Shown: piece after piece, positions 8,749-19,360 of the stretch
Layout: every line of letters begins with the position of its first letter
Position numbering within the stretch: the stretch's first letter is position 1
Source: Solirubrobacter sp963724195
GTDB taxonomy: Bacteria; Actinomycetota; Thermoleophilia; Solirubrobacterales; Solirubrobacteraceae
NCBI GenBank assembly: GCA_963724195.1
Contig: CAVRTQ010000013.1
Location: 169,826 to 233,825 of the forward strand
DNA length: 64,000 nt
Reading direction: 5' to 3'
The notes under the pieces: model-generated
What the model was told of the DNA's origin: nothing
The model's database searches: none
Seen by the model: only the letters and a program-made list of their open reading frames with translations
Program-made: the position numbers and the translations under genes

Positions 8749-9617
8749 CCGACGATCCGTTCGTCACCCACCGCAGCCTGCTGTTCACGGTCGCGTACGA
8801 GCTGCTCGGCTCGGCCGCGGACGCCGAGGACGTCGTGCAGGAGACGTGGCTGCGGTGGGACCGGGTCGACCAGAGCGAGATCGAGGACCCGCGGGCGTAC
8901 CTGGCGCGGATCGTCACCCGCCAGTCCCTCAACCGCCTGCGCACCGTCAAGCGCCGGCGCGAGGAGTACGTGGGGGAGTGGCTGCCCGAGCCGCTGCTCA
9001 CGTCGCCGGACGTGGCCGAGGACGTCGAGTTCGCCGAGAGCGTCTCGATCGCGATGCTGACCGTGCTGGAGACGCTCAAGCCCGCCGAGCGCGCGGTGTT
9101 CGTGCTCAAGGAGGTCTTCGACTTCCCGTACGACGACATCGCGCAGGCCGTCGAGAAGTCTCCGGCGGCGGTGCGGCAGATCGCGCATCGTGCGCGGGAG
9201 CACGTGGCGGCGCGCCGGCCACGGATCGAGGTGGACCGCAGCGAGCAGCAGCGCGTGGTCGACCGGTTCATGGCGGCGATCGAGTCGGGCGAGGTGCAAC
9301 TCCTGCTCGACGTGCTCGCGCCGGACATCGTGTTCGTCGCCGACGGCGGCGGCGAGGCCCGCGCGGCGCTGCGCCCGATCCGTGGCCCCAAGACGGTGGC
9401 GCGGTTGCTGTCGAACTTCCGGTCGGTCGTGCCGGACGCGCACGTCTCGTCGACGTGGGTGAACGGCGCGCCCGGGGCGCGGATCGAGCTCCACGGCGCG
9501 CTCGACACCGTGATCAGCGTCGTCGTGGACAACGGCCGCGTCAGCCGCATCTACTCGATGCGCAACCCCCATAAGCTCGCCCGGCTCGACGCGGGAGCGA
9601 ACCTCGCCCCTCGTTGA
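8745..9617 (+). CDS. ECF41-type RNA polymerase sigma factor (SigJ-like)
   Basis: This is a 290-residue ECF sigma factor. Region 2 (ADAEDVVQETWLRW) is followed by WLPEPLLTSPD and region 4 (ERAVFVLKEVFDFPYDDIAQ). A C-terminal SnoaL-like extension of about 100 residues carries DGGG at about 200 and an NPHKL tail. These WLPEPL, DGGG and NP signatures are characteristic of ECF41. In this group the extension replaces an anti-sigma factor and tunes activity within the same chain. It overlaps the CMD gene upstream, the conserved partner of this group. Confidence 0.92.
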   Translation: MTDDPFVTHRSLLFTVAYELLGSAADAEDVVQETWLRWDRVDQSEIEDPRAYLARIVTRQSLNRLRTVKRRREEYVGEWLPEPLLTSPDVAEDVEFAESVSIAMLTVLETLKPAERAVFVLKEVFDFPYDDIAQAVEKSPAAVRQIAHRAREHVAARRPRIEVDRSEQQRVVDRFMAAIESGEVQLLLDVLAPDIVFVADGGGEARAALRPIRGPKTVARLLSNFRSVVPDAHVSSTWVNGAPGARIELHGALDTVISVVVDNGRVSRIYSMRNPHKLARLDAGANLAPR

Positions 9618-9661
9618 GGCGCAGGGTTGACCGCGTCAACGGGCGGGCGTAGCGTCGTGTC

Positions 9662-10105
9662 ATGCGCCGGACCCTCGTGGTCGCCAACCGCACGGCCGGG
9701 ACGCCGGATCTGCTGACCGAGATCGAACGCCGGGCCGCCGCGTCGCTCACGGCGTTCACGCTCCTGATCCCGGAGATCAAGAAGAGCAAGAGCGCCGACT
9801 GGACGCTCGAGCAGGCGCTCCAGGCGATCCGCAAGGCCGCCGCGGGGGCGACCGGGAAGAAGGCGACGCACGTCGACGGCCGCGTCACCGGGCTCGACCC
9901 GCTCGCGTCGATCCAGCAGGCGGTGGCCGAGGCGCAGTTCGACGAGATCCTCATCTCGACACTGCCGGCGAAGCGTTCGCTGTGGCTGCGCACCGACCTG
10001 CTGACCGAGGTGCGCAAGCTCGGGTTGCCGGTGGCGGTGTTCACGCCGCCGGAGGAGGCGAAGATGGGTCTGAAGGACCTGCCGACCATGACCGGGCCCG
10101 GCTGA
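9662..10105 (+). CDS. Conserved hypothetical protein, USP-like beginning
   Basis: This 147-residue soluble protein starts at ATG 9662 (MRRTLVVANRTAGTPDLL). It has alternating beta/alpha character, and the segment FDEILISTLPAKRSLWLRTD resembles the end of universal-stress or nucleotide-binding folds. No signal peptide or membrane segment is visible. It sits 44 bases after the ECF41 gene and 14 bases before the NmrA-like gene on the same strand, so it may share their transcript. I do not recognise a specific function. Confidence 0.6.
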   Translation: MRRTLVVANRTAGTPDLLTEIERRAAASLTAFTLLIPEIKKSKSADWTLEQALQAIRKAAAGATGKKATHVDGRVTGLDPLASIQQAVAEAQFDEILISTLPAKRSLWLRTDLLTEVRKLGLPVAVFTPPEEAKMGLKDLPTMTGPG

Positions 10106-10119
10106 GCATCATTGGAGGT

Positions 10120-10988
10120 GTGATCGCCGTAACCACACCCACCGGGAACGTCGGACGCCACGTCACCGCAATGCTGATCCGGGCGGGAGTCCGCCCGCGC
10201 GTGCTGGTCCGCGACCCGAGAAGCTCGACCACCCCGACCGCGTCGACGCCGTCCAGGTCGACCTCACCGACAAGGACGCCGTGGCGCGCGCCACCGAGGG
10301 CGTCGACGCGCTGTACTGGGTCTCGCCGGCGAGCTTCATGTCCCCGGACCCGCTCGCCGCCTACGCCGCCTACGCGGAGGTCGCCGCCCACGCGATCGAG
10401 CGCAACGGCATCGCGCGGACGGTCTTCCAGAGCAGCGTCGGGGCGGAGCTGCGCGAGGGCGCGGGGGAGATCGACGGGCTCGCGGCCACGGAGGTCGCGC
10501 TCGAAGCGGTGGCGCCGAACATCACGCACCTGCGCTGCGGCTTCTTCTTCGCCAACCTGCTCTTCCAGGGCGAGGACATCGAGCGGGGCACGCTCCCGGT
10601 GATCCTGCCGACCGACGCCAAGATGCCGTGGGTCGATCCGCGCGACATCGCCGAGGTGGCCACGGGCCGGCTGCTCAACCCGGACTGGAGCGGCCGCCAC
10701 GTGCAGGCCGTCCACGGCCCGGAGGATCTGAGCTGGGACGACGCCGCGGCGATCGTCGCCGCCGCCGTCGGGCACGACGTCAAGGCCGAGCGGATCCCGG
10801 ACGAGGCGATGCGGGAGGGCCTCACGCAGGCCGGGATGAACGAGCAGCAGATCGGCGCGATGATGGGCATGTCGACCGGCCTGCGCGACGGCTTCACGCC
10901 CGAGCAGCCGCGCGACGCCACCACGACGACGCCGACCACGCTCACGGCGTGGGCCGCCGATCACATTCGTCCAAGACACGACGCGTGA
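10120..10988 (+). CDS. NmrA-like NAD(P)-binding protein (frameshifted)
   Basis: This is an atypical short-chain dehydrogenase of the NmrA/NAD(P)H-binding family. It begins at GTG 10120 with IAVTTPTGNVGRHV, a dinucleotide-binding TGNxG loop. A one-base loss near 10218 shifts the frame between VLVRDP and EKLDHPDRVDAVQVDL. The rest includes ALYWVSPASF, TVFQSSVGAEL, LRCGFFFANLL and PWVDPRDIAEV, all normal for this family. These proteins act as redox sensors or quinone/isoflavone-type reductases. The substrate is not predictable. The VOC gene follows 20 bases later. Confidence 0.78.
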
Positions 10989-11008
10989 GGCCCCGTAGGT
11001 TCCTGCCC

Positions 11009-11368
11009 ATGACGAGCATCAGCTTCTTTGAACTGGGCGTCGAGGACGCCGAGCAGGGGCGCGACTTCTACGGCGCCATGTTCGGGTGGGAGTTCGAGAC
11101 CGGCCCGTCCGGCAAGGGCTTCGTGATCCGGACGCCCGGGGGCACGCCCGGCGGCATGCACCCCGGCGACAAGGGCGCGTGGCCGTACCTGTTCTTCACG
11201 GTGGACGACATGGACGCCACGCTGGCGAAGGTCGTCGAGCTGGGCGGGACGATCTCCGACGAGTTCCCCGAGGACAACCCGGAGAACATCAAGCGCTTCG
11301 GCCGCTTCAAGTTCTGCAAGGACGACCAGGGCTCGCCGTTCGGCGTGCACCAGCCGCCGAGCGCATGA
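11009..11368 (+). CDS. VOC (glyoxalase/bleomycin resistance) family protein
   Basis: This 119-residue single-module VOC protein starts at ATG 11009 (MTSISFFELGVEDAEQGRDF). It contains the paired beta-alpha-beta-beta-beta units, with WEFETGPSGKGF, YLFFTVDDMDATLAKV and a final FGVHQPPSA. Members bind a divalent metal and act on, or sequester, small molecules; the substrate here is unknown. The stop lies one base before the AraC-family gene, so the regulator is likely co-transcribed. Confidence 0.85.
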   Translation: MTSISFFELGVEDAEQGRDFYGAMFGWEFETGPSGKGFVIRTPGGTPGGMHPGDKGAWPYLFFTVDDMDATLAKVVELGGTISDEFPEDNPENIKRFGRFKFCKDDQGSPFGVHQPPSA

Positions 11369-11369
11369 C

Positions 11370-12213
11370 ATGACCCGCGTCGTCCGGCACGCCTCCGAAC
11401 TGGACCAGTGGGAAATGGCCCACGGCGCGCCGGACCCGCGGCTGATCCCGTACGTGCTCAACTACTGCGACTACGACGAGCGCACCGGCAGCTTCGTCCG
11501 CCGCCGCGAGCTGCCCGGCGCCCGCGTGGTGGCGATCATGAACCTGGGGGCGCCGATCCGCGTCCGCGCGCCCGAGGGCGAATGGGCCGAGCACCGCGAC
11601 GGCTTCTTCGCCGGCCTGCACGACACGTACGCGATCACCGAGACGAGCGGCGCCCAGCGCGGCGTGCAGATCGACCTCACGCCGGTCGGCGCGTACCTGC
11701 TGCTGCGGCTCCCGATGTACCACCTGACGGGCCGCGTCGTCGGCCTCGACGACCTGCTCGACCGCCCCGGGCGCACCCTGCACGAGCAGCTCGCCGACGC
11801 CACCGGCTGGGAGCAGCGGTTCGACCTGCTCGACGCGTTCTTCCTCGACCGCCTCGACGACGCGCATCTCACCCGTCCCGAGCATCACCCGCGCACTCAC
11901 GCGCCTGCACGCCACGCGCGGCACGGTCGCGATCCAGACGCTCTCCGACGAGCTCGGCTGCAGCCGCCGCCACCTCAACGACGGCTTCAAGGAGCACGTC
12001 GGCATCTCGCCGAAGCTGCTCGCCCGGATCCTGCGCTTCAACCGCGCCGTCGAGCTCAGCGCGACCCCGCTCGCCTGGGCCGAGGTGTCGCAGACGTGCG
12101 GCTACTACGACCAGGCGCACATGGTCCGCGACTTCCAGCAGTTCTCGGGCTACTCGCCGACGGAGTTCGCGCGCCGCCGCCTCCCGGACGGCGGCGGCTT
12201 CAAAGCCGATTAG
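11370..12213 (+). CDS. AraC family transcriptional regulator (frameshifted)
   Basis: The N-terminal ~165 residues form a cupin-like sensor region (GARVVAIMNLGAPIRV, TYAITETSGAQRGV, DLTPVGAYLLLRLP). After a one-base shift near 11880 the frame gives a full AraC DNA-binding domain with two helix-turn-helices: TRLHATRGTVAIQTLSDELG and CSRRHLNDGFKEHVGISP, then CGYYDQAHMVRDFQQFSGYS. It ends GGGFKAD at TAG 12213. It follows the VOC gene by one base and probably controls its neighbourhood. Its 3' end meets the convergent CSLREA gene. Confidence 0.8.
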
Positions 12214-15200
12214 CGCGGCCTTCGCCAGGTACTGCTTGCCGGCGCGCACGACCACGGTCTTCCTGCCGGCCTTCACCGCGACGGTGCCCTCGGTCACGCG
12301 CGTGAGCGTCCCCGCGCAGGTGTCCTGGACGAGCCAGGTCGTGCCGCGGACCGTGGCGGCGCTGTAGCGGCCGGTGGTCCGGAAGGCGCCCTTGCCCTTG
12401 CCCCACAGCTTGCGCGACTTCGCCTTCTTGGCGGCGGTGGACGCGCGCCCCTTCCTCGGGCACGCGGCGAGCGGCTCGGTGAGCGTGAGGTTCGTGACGC
12501 CCCTGGCGTAGCTGATCTTGAACAGGCCGTCGTAGAACACGGCGGTCTCGGCCGGCGCGCCCGCCTTGGGGATCGAGGTGAGCGTCACGCGGCCCTTGCG
12601 CGCGTCGATCTCGGTGCCGTACGGGAGCTCCTGCCCGGGCCTGAGCGCGACGAACTTGGACGTCCCCGGGAGCTTGACGAGCACGGTCCCGCCGGCCGTC
12701 GTCGCGACCACGTCGACCCCGGGCGTCGGCCCCGGAGACGGTGTCGGGGTGGGGGTGGGGGTGGGAGCGGGAGACGTGGTCGGGATCGGTGACGGTTCCG
12801 CGGTCGGCGTCGGGTCGGGGACCGGGTCGGATGGCGGGGCGGTGACGATCGCGTAGGCGGCGTCAGGCGGCCCCGCGTCGTAGGCGATGTCGATCCGGAA
12901 GCGATCGGCGCGGGCGTAGGTGTGCGTCGCGTCGAGGCGGTAGCCGGTGCCCATGCAGCTCACGGAGTGCGTGGTCGTCGCGCCGTCGCCCCAGGTGACC
13001 TGCGCATCGCCGGGGCACAGCTCGGCCGTGCCCGTCATCACCAGCCGCGTCGGCTCGCCCACCACGCCGGCCACGCGCGACGCCGTGTCGAACACCACCT
13101 CGTGGGCGGCCGTCCCCTCCGAGTTGTTCACGACGATCTGCACCTTGTACCGCCGCCCGGGCTGGAGGCCCGCCAACGCGTGCGTCAGCTCCTGCGGGTC
13201 CGTGCCGGAGCCGATGGACACCGGCGCGAGCGCGGTGCCGTCGACCACGACCGTGTACGTCGCCGGCGCGCCGCCGGCCGAGACGGTGAACCGGAGCTGG
13301 GCGGTCGTGTCCGTGCGTGTCGCGACGGACAGCTCGTCGACCGACGGCGGCTCCACGCTGCCGCTGAAGTTGGCCGCGACGTTCCGGCTCTCGGACAGCT
13401 CCAGCTGGCACGTGCCCGTGCCGGTGCAGGCGTCGCCCCAGCCGTGGAACTGCGCGCCGGAGTGCGGGGCGGCGGTGAGGGCCGCCGGGGCGTTCAGCGG
13501 CAGCTCGACGCTGCACACGCCCGGACAGTCGATCCCGTTTCCCGTGACCCGCCCGCGGCCGGTGACGTTCACCGACAGCACGCGACGGCCGGCCGTGGGC
13601 GCGACGGCGGCCACGATCTCGTCGCGGGACCCGTCGTCGTAGGCGAACTCCACGCGGTAGCGCCCGCCCGCGGCGTAGGTGTGGTTCGCCGTCATCGAGC
13701 CGGTGGAGCACGTTGCGGGAGTGGAGCTGCCGTCGCCCCAGCTGACCTGGGCGTTCGCCGGGCACTCCTGGCCGACCGTGAGCGCGACGCCCGCGGTGCC
13801 GGAGATGCGCCGCAGCGTGCGCACGCTGATGAGCCCGTCGTCTCGGTCTGGCCGCCCGGTCCGGTCACGACGACCTGCAGCTGGTGGTCCGCGTCGGGCG
13901 TGAGCCCGGTGAGCGTCCGCGTGATCTCGCGCGGACCGGTACCCGGGAGCGGCGTCAGTGGCGGGTCGTCGCCGTTGATGCGCACCCGGTAGGCCGCGTT
14001 CGCGCCGCCCGGGTCGATCGTGAAGCGCAAGGTCGCGCTGTCGTCGCCGACGTCGATCAGGCGCAGGTCGCTGATCGTCGGCGGCGGGGACTGCGTCGTG
14101 AAGGACCGCACGGCGCCGCGTGCGGTGCCGGACGCGTTCTCGGTCACGGCGCGGTAGAAGACCTCCGTGGCCGGCGGCAGGCCGTGCACGAGCTCGTTGC
14201 GCGTGACGGGCGCCTGCGTGCCGATGCCGATACCCGGCGTGCGGAACGTGAGTGCGTCGGGTTGGACGCCCCACTCGAACGACAGCTTCCCGGCCTCGCC
14301 CGCCAGATCGACGAGTGGCGACGAGGCGCGCCTCGTAGGCGCCGATGTCGTTCGCGTTCTCGGTGGTCGCGGACGGCTGGCCGGCCAGGACCGCTTCGAA
14401 GGCGCCGATGTCGCACTGCCCGCCCTGGCGCTGCACGCCGCGCTGATCGGCGGCGGTGCAGTCCTGGACCGGCACCTTGTCGATCGCGGGGCTGCCGCTG
14501 AGCAGCGCCATCGTCTGGGTGCCGCCCCCGTTGGCATTGACCGGCGCGAGCCGTGCGGGCTGGCCGACGACCTTCGTGGCGGCGGTGAGCCCGCAGGTGT
14601 TGTCCTCGTCGAGGTTGTGCCCGAGGTCGGCGCTGACCGCCACGACCGCCCCGAACTGCCCGGCCGGAACGCACCCCGAGGCCAGGATCGAGTTCCGCAC
14701 GCTCGTCACGCCGCTTTCCCGCAGCAGGCCGCCGCGGACGTTGTCCGCGATCGTGACGTTGCGCAGCGTCAGATTCCCACCCGAGTTGGCGACGCCGCCG
14801 GCGATCGTGTTGGACTGGCCGTTGCCGGTCACGGTCGTGTTCTCGAGCAGCATCGTGCCGCCGCCGAGGTACACGGCCCCGCGCGCCGAGGCGGTGTTGC
14901 CGTGCACCGTCACCCCGTTCCCGGTCACCGAGCCGCTGCGCGAGAACAGCGCCCCGCCGTAGGCCGCGCCGTTGCTGTGGAACTCGACGTCGGTGAGCGC
15001 GAGCGTGCCGGAGTTGCTGACCGCACCGCCGACCGGGCTGTTCTGGTTGCCCTCGAAGAGCACGCGCTGGAGCGTGAGCGCGCCGGTGTTGAAGATCGCG
15101 CCGCCGCCGTTGAGGCTCAGCGTCGGACACGCGCTGCACGGGACTTCGTCCTTGCCGTCGCGCCCGTTGCTGAACGAGAGGTCGCGGATCGTGACGGCCG

Positions 15201-15540
15201 CGCCGGTCCGCATCGTCCGGCTCATCTGTCCGAACGTGTCGGAGTTCGAGCCGCCGTCGATCGCGGTCGCGGTCGGTCCGCCGCCGGCGATCGTGATCGC
15301 CTTGTCCACCAGCAGGTGCGTGCCCTGGCTGAGCGTGTAGACCTGTGCGGCGCTCGGCGTGCCGCCGAGGTGCACGGTCTCACCGGCCGTGGCCGCGGCG
15401 ATCGCCTCGCGCAGCGTGCAGTCGCTGATCGTGCACGTCCCGCCGACGCGGTCGTCGTTGCGGGTGACGGTGATGTCGGCGCGGGCGACGCCGGCCAGCA
15501 TCAACCACAGGGCAAGCACGAGCGCCGCGCGCGAGAGCAT
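12200..15540 (-). CDS. Secreted CSLREA-domain / PKD-like / FecR-like repeat protein (two frameshifts)
   Basis: This is a giant exported protein of about 1,100 residues. A signal peptide (ALVLALWLMLAGVARAD) precedes a CSLREA domain with SDCTLREAIAAATAGETV. Next is a right-handed beta-helix region with NGGGAIFNTG-type repeats and a closing QRGVQRQGGQCDIGAFEA segment. The middle part, fibronectin-like domains, lies in another frame between about 14325 and 13843, so two compensating indels are present. PKD-like VSWGDGSSTPATC units, a C-V-E-L/HGWGDAC module and a Pro/Thr linker follow. The C-terminus is FecR-like (ATVRGTTWLVQDTCAGTLTR). The original frame runs open to 11869, so the true stop is uncertain; another frame stops at 12200. 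It is probably an extracellular adhesin or envelope protein. Confidence 0.75.
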
Positions 15541-15619
15541 GCCGCCATCGTCCCCGGGCGCACCCGCCCAGGACCTACCTGAACGTCCAGGGCACCGGAT
15601 CCCCTACGCTCTCCGACCG

Positions 15620-16945
15620 ATGCGCATCGTCGTACTGGGCGCCGGCCACGTGGGTCGGGCGATCGTGGACGCGCTCTACGAAGAGCACGAGATCACGGTC
15701 ATCGACACGAACGCCGACCGTCTGACGGTGCTGGCCGACCGCTACGACGTTCGCACGGTGGAGGGCAACGGCACCACCAAGCGGGTGATCCGCGAGGCGG
15801 GCATCCAGAACTGCAGCCTGTTCATCGCCTCCACCTCGCGCGAGGAGGCGAACCTCGTCTCGGCGATGCTGGTCAAGAAGCTCAGCGGCGCGCGGGTCGT
15901 CGTGCGGACCACGAGCGTCGAGTACCTGGACGCCTGGCGCGAGCGCGAGATCGACGTGGACTTCATGGTGTCGAGCGAGCTCGAGACCGCGAACGCGATC
16001 TCCGGCCTGATCGGCATCCCCGCGGCGCGCCAGACCGACGTGTTCGCCGACGGCAAGGTCCAGGTCGTCGAGTTCGACGTGCCCAAGGGCGCCAGCAACG
16101 ACGACGTGATCGGCACGCCGCTGCGCGACGCCCAGTTGCCGCAGGAGTCCAAGGTCGTGAGCATCATCCGCGGCAACGAGCTGACGTTCCCGCGCGGCTC
16201 GGAGAAGATCCTGCCGGGCGACCGGATCATCGTCATCGGCTCGCCGGACGCGGCGCGGGCGTGGAGCCGGCTCATCTCGCACGAGCAGCAGCGCGTCGAC
16301 GACATCGTGATCTTCGGCGGCGGCCGGATGGGGACGACGATCGCGCACGTGATGCTCGACCGCGGCATCCGCGTGCGCTTCGTCGAGGGCCGGGCGGAGC
16401 GGGCGCGCGAGGTGGCGGAGGAGATCCCGCAGGCGCGCGTGTTCCACGCGAGCGCGTTCGACCCCGAGTTCTTCGAGCGCGAGCGGATCGGGCGCGCGAC
16501 CGCGGCCGTGTTCGCGCTCAACGACGATCCCGGCAACCTGTTCAGCGCCGTGCTGGCCAAGGCGCACGGCGTGCACATGACGATCGCGCTGGCGCACGAC
16601 CAGACGTCGCTGAAGGTCTACGAGCGCGGCGGTGTCGACGTCGCGATCAACCCGCGCCAGGTGATCGCGGAGGAACTGGTGCGCTTCGGGCACGACCCGC
16701 GCATCCGCCAGATCGCGATGCTCGACGACGACCGCTTCGAGATCCTCGACCTGACCGTGCGGGGCGAGTCCGAGCTGTCCGGCATGCGCTTCGACGAGAT
16801 GCCCGAGACCGGCTCGGTGGTCGGGGCGATCCTGCGCGGCGGGGAAGCGATCATCCCGCACTCCAAGGACACCCTGCAGGCCGGTGATCGTGTGATCGTG
16901 TTCGTGGAGTCGCGCCGCGCCTCCACCGTCGAACGCGTGCTGTGA
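15620..16945 (+). CDS. trkA: Trk potassium uptake regulatory subunit TrkA
   Basis: This 441-residue protein has two RCK modules. The first nucleotide-binding fold is MRIVVLGAGHVGRAIVDAL with VIDTNADRL. The second begins VDDIVIFGGGRMGTTIA. Each is followed by a TrkA_C-type beta domain (FPRGSEKILPGDRIIVIG and IIPHSKDTLQAGDRVIVF). TrkA is the cytoplasmic NAD(H)/ATP-binding gate of the TrkH channel. I chose ATG 15620. The stop overlaps the trkH start as GTGA (16942-16945), so the two are translationally coupled. Confidence 0.93.
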   Translation: MRIVVLGAGHVGRAIVDALYEEHEITVIDTNADRLTVLADRYDVRTVEGNGTTKRVIREAGIQNCSLFIASTSREEANLVSAMLVKKLSGARVVVRTTSVEYLDAWREREIDVDFMVSSELETANAISGLIGIPAARQTDVFADGKVQVVEFDVPKGASNDDVIGTPLRDAQLPQESKVVSIIRGNELTFPRGSEKILPGDRIIVIGSPDAARAWSRLISHEQQRVDDIVIFGGGRMGTTIAHVMLDRGIRVRFVEGRAERAREVAEEIPQARVFHASAFDPEFFERERIGRATAAVFALNDDPGNLFSAVLAKAHGVHMTIALAHDQTSLKVYERGGVDVAINPRQVIAEELVRFGHDPRIRQIAMLDDDRFEILDLTVRGESELSGMRFDEMPETGSVVGAILRGGEAIIPHSKDTLQAGDRVIVFVESRRASTVERVL

Positions 16946-18452
16946 GGCTCAAGACCGGCATCGAGGTCGGCGCCGCGCTGGACCTGGTCGGCGGCGTGCT
17001 CAAGTGGCTCGCGCCCGCGTTCCTGCTCCCGGCGGTGGTGGCGATCGGCTACGGCGAGGCCTGGTGGTCGTTCGTCGTCGCCGGCGCGATCACCGGCCTG
17101 GCCGGGCTCGCCCTCGACCAGATCACCGAGGACGACGCGGGCGCCTCCGTGACGCCGCGCGAGAGCTTCCTGGTCGTGGCGCTGCTGTGGCTGCTGATCC
17201 CGATCTTCGGCGCGCTGCCGTACATCCTCGACGGTGGCCCGCAGCTCTCGCGCCCGGTCGACGCGTACTTCGAGGCGGTGTCCGGCTTCACCGCCACCGG
17301 CGCCACGCTCGTGCCGCGGATCGAGGACCTCGCCCGGTCGATGCTGTTCTGGCGCCAGCTCAGCCACTGGCTCGGCGGCATGGGGATCATCGTGCTCGCG
17401 GTGGCGATCCTGCCGCGCCTGCGGATCGGCGGGCGTCAGCTGCTGCAGTCCGAGCTGGCCGGGCCGACGGAGATCGAGAAGCTCGGGCAGACGATCCGCG
17501 AGACGGCCCGGCGGCTGTGGCGGCTCTACGTGATCCTGACCCTGATCGCGATCTTCACGCTCGGGTTCCTCGGCTGGTCCGGCCTCGACGACCAGATGAC
17601 GTTCTTCGACGCCGTGGGCCAAGCGCTGTCCGTGGTCGCACTGGGCGGGTTCAGCACGCGCACGATCTCGATCGCCGCGTTCGCGCCCATCACGCAGTAC
17701 GTGATCCTGTTCTTCATGGTCGTCGCGGGAATCAACTTCCTGCGCCTGTACCGCTTCCTCGTGCAGCGGCGCTTCGACGTGCTGGCCCGGGACGAGGAGC
17801 TCCGGCTGTACCTCGTGCTGATCGCGTTGGGCTCGACCCTGGTCGGCGTCGAGGTGATCGGCGGCGGCTACGAGACCGGCGAGGCGGGCGTGCGCCACTC
17901 GCTCTTCCAGGCGACGGCGATCCTGACCACCACGGGGTTCGCGACCGCCGATTACGCCGCCTGGGGCCCGATCGCCACCGTCACCTTGCTGCTGCTGATG
18001 TTCTCCGGCGCGTCGGCCGGGTCGACGGGCGGCGGCATCAAGATCGTCCGGCACCTGTTGCTGTTCAAGCTCGTCAAGCGCGAGCTCGAGCAGACCGTGC
18101 ACCGCGAGGCGATCGTGCCGATCCGGGCCAACGGGCGGGTGGTGGACGAGAAGGCCCTGCGCTCGCTGATCGTGTTCGTGCTGCTCTACCTGCTCGTGTT
18201 CGCCGTCGGGTCACTGGGCTGGTGATCGACTCCGGCCGGGCGGGCGAGGGGTTGACGGCCTTCGAGGCCTTCGGGGCGGCCGCCGCGTGCCTGGGCAACG
18301 TGGGTCCCGCGTTCGGCTTCGCCGGCCCGTACGGCTCGTTCGCGCCCTTCAGCGACCTGTCGACGCTCGTCTGCACGGTGTTGATGTGGCTGGGTCGCGT
18401 CGAGATCATTCCCGTCGTGGTCATCATGACCCGCGCATACTGGCGTTCCTAG
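16942..18452 (+). CDS. trkH: Trk potassium uptake channel TrkH (frameshifted)
   Basis: This is a ~503-residue integral membrane K+ translocation subunit. Four pore-loop segments are recognisable: SGFTATGATL, ALGGFSTRT, ILTTTGFATADY and, after a frameshift near 18215, CLGNVGPAFG. SGASAGSTGGGIKIVR precedes the last helices. The frame break falls between FAVGSLGW and LVIDSGRAGEG, with both sides conserved. GTG 16942 is used as start, overlapping trkA. Together they form a complete TrkAH uptake system. Confidence 0.92.
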
Positions 18453-18461
18453 GAGAGGTAC

Positions 18462-19360
18462 ATGAGCTTCGACACCACCGGACTGGTCGCGTACGTCAAC
18501 GGCGAATACAAGCCGGTGAGCGAGGCGTCCGTCTCCATCTTCGACCACGGCTTCCTGTACGGGGACGGCGTGTTCGAGGGCATGCGGGTGTTCGATGGTG
18601 GGTTGTTCCGCGCCGAGCTGCACATGGAGCGGATCGCCCGCTCCGCGCGCACGATCGGGCTGCGGCATGCCGGTCGACGGCGAGGAGCTGGTGAAGATCA
18701 TCGGCGAGGTCGTGCGGCGGTCCGAGCTGCAGGACGCGCACGTGCGCCCGATCATCACGCGCGGCTTCGGCGGCCCGGGCATCGACCCGCGGCTGTGCCC
18801 CGAGCCGTCGCTGATCGTGTCCGCGTACCCGTTCCCGCCGTTCCTCGGGGCCGACCCGATCAAGCTCTTCACCAGCGCGATCGTCCGCAAGGCGCCGCGC
18901 TCCCTGGGCGCGCACGTGAAGTCCCTGAACTACCTCGACGCGATCGTCGCCAAGCAGCAGGCCGGCGAGCTCGGCGTCCACGACGCCGTGATGCTCGACT
19001 CCCTCGGCGCGGTCGCCGAGTGCACGGGCGCGAACCTGTTCATCGTCGTCGGTGACCAGCTGATCACGCCCACCACCCGCGCCGCGCTGCCGGGGATCAC
19101 GCGCCGCACGGTGCTCGAGATCGCCGCCGAGCAGGGCATCGACGCCGTCGAACGCGACATCTGGCCGATGGAGCTCCACGCCGCCGACGGCGCGTTCGTC
19201 TGCGGCTCCGGTGCGGGGGTCGTGCCGATCGGCTCCTTCGACGGGCGCCCGGTCCGCTTCCCGGACCACCCGCTGATCCAGCAGGTCCAGGCCGAGTACC
19301 GCGCCAAGACCGCGACTGCCGCCTATCGCACCGAGCTGTACGTCGCCGCAGGCCGCTCAA
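18462..19360 (+). CDS. Class IV aminotransferase (branched-chain / D-amino-acid type), frameshifted
   Basis: This is a PLP-dependent fold-type IV aminotransferase. The N-terminus has VSIFDHGFLYGDGVFEGMRV. A one-base shift near 18660 leads into PVDGEELVKIIGEV. The PLP lysine lies in HVKSLNYLDAIVAKQQA, and the phosphate-binding part in AECTGANLFIV and GITRRTVLEIA. The ribosome site is AGGAGAGG, four bases before ATG 18462, right after the trkH stop. Family members are branched-chain aminotransferase, D-alanine aminotransferase and aminodeoxychorismate lyase; motifs alone do not separate them here. The last codons are unclear: the frame runs on past 19360 into the hydrolase gene, which hints at one more indel near its end. 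Confidence 0.8.

Noticed and set aside
11869..12199. Continuation of the CSLREA/FecR protein frame to 11869
   Set aside because: It is antisense to the AraC DNA-binding domain, and family homology ends at about 12210. The true end is probably near 12200, hidden by an indel.
12740..12780. Apparent GGGGT tandem repeat array
   Set aside because: It encodes an in-frame Pro/Thr linker of the secreted protein, a common feature, not a CRISPR or satellite array.
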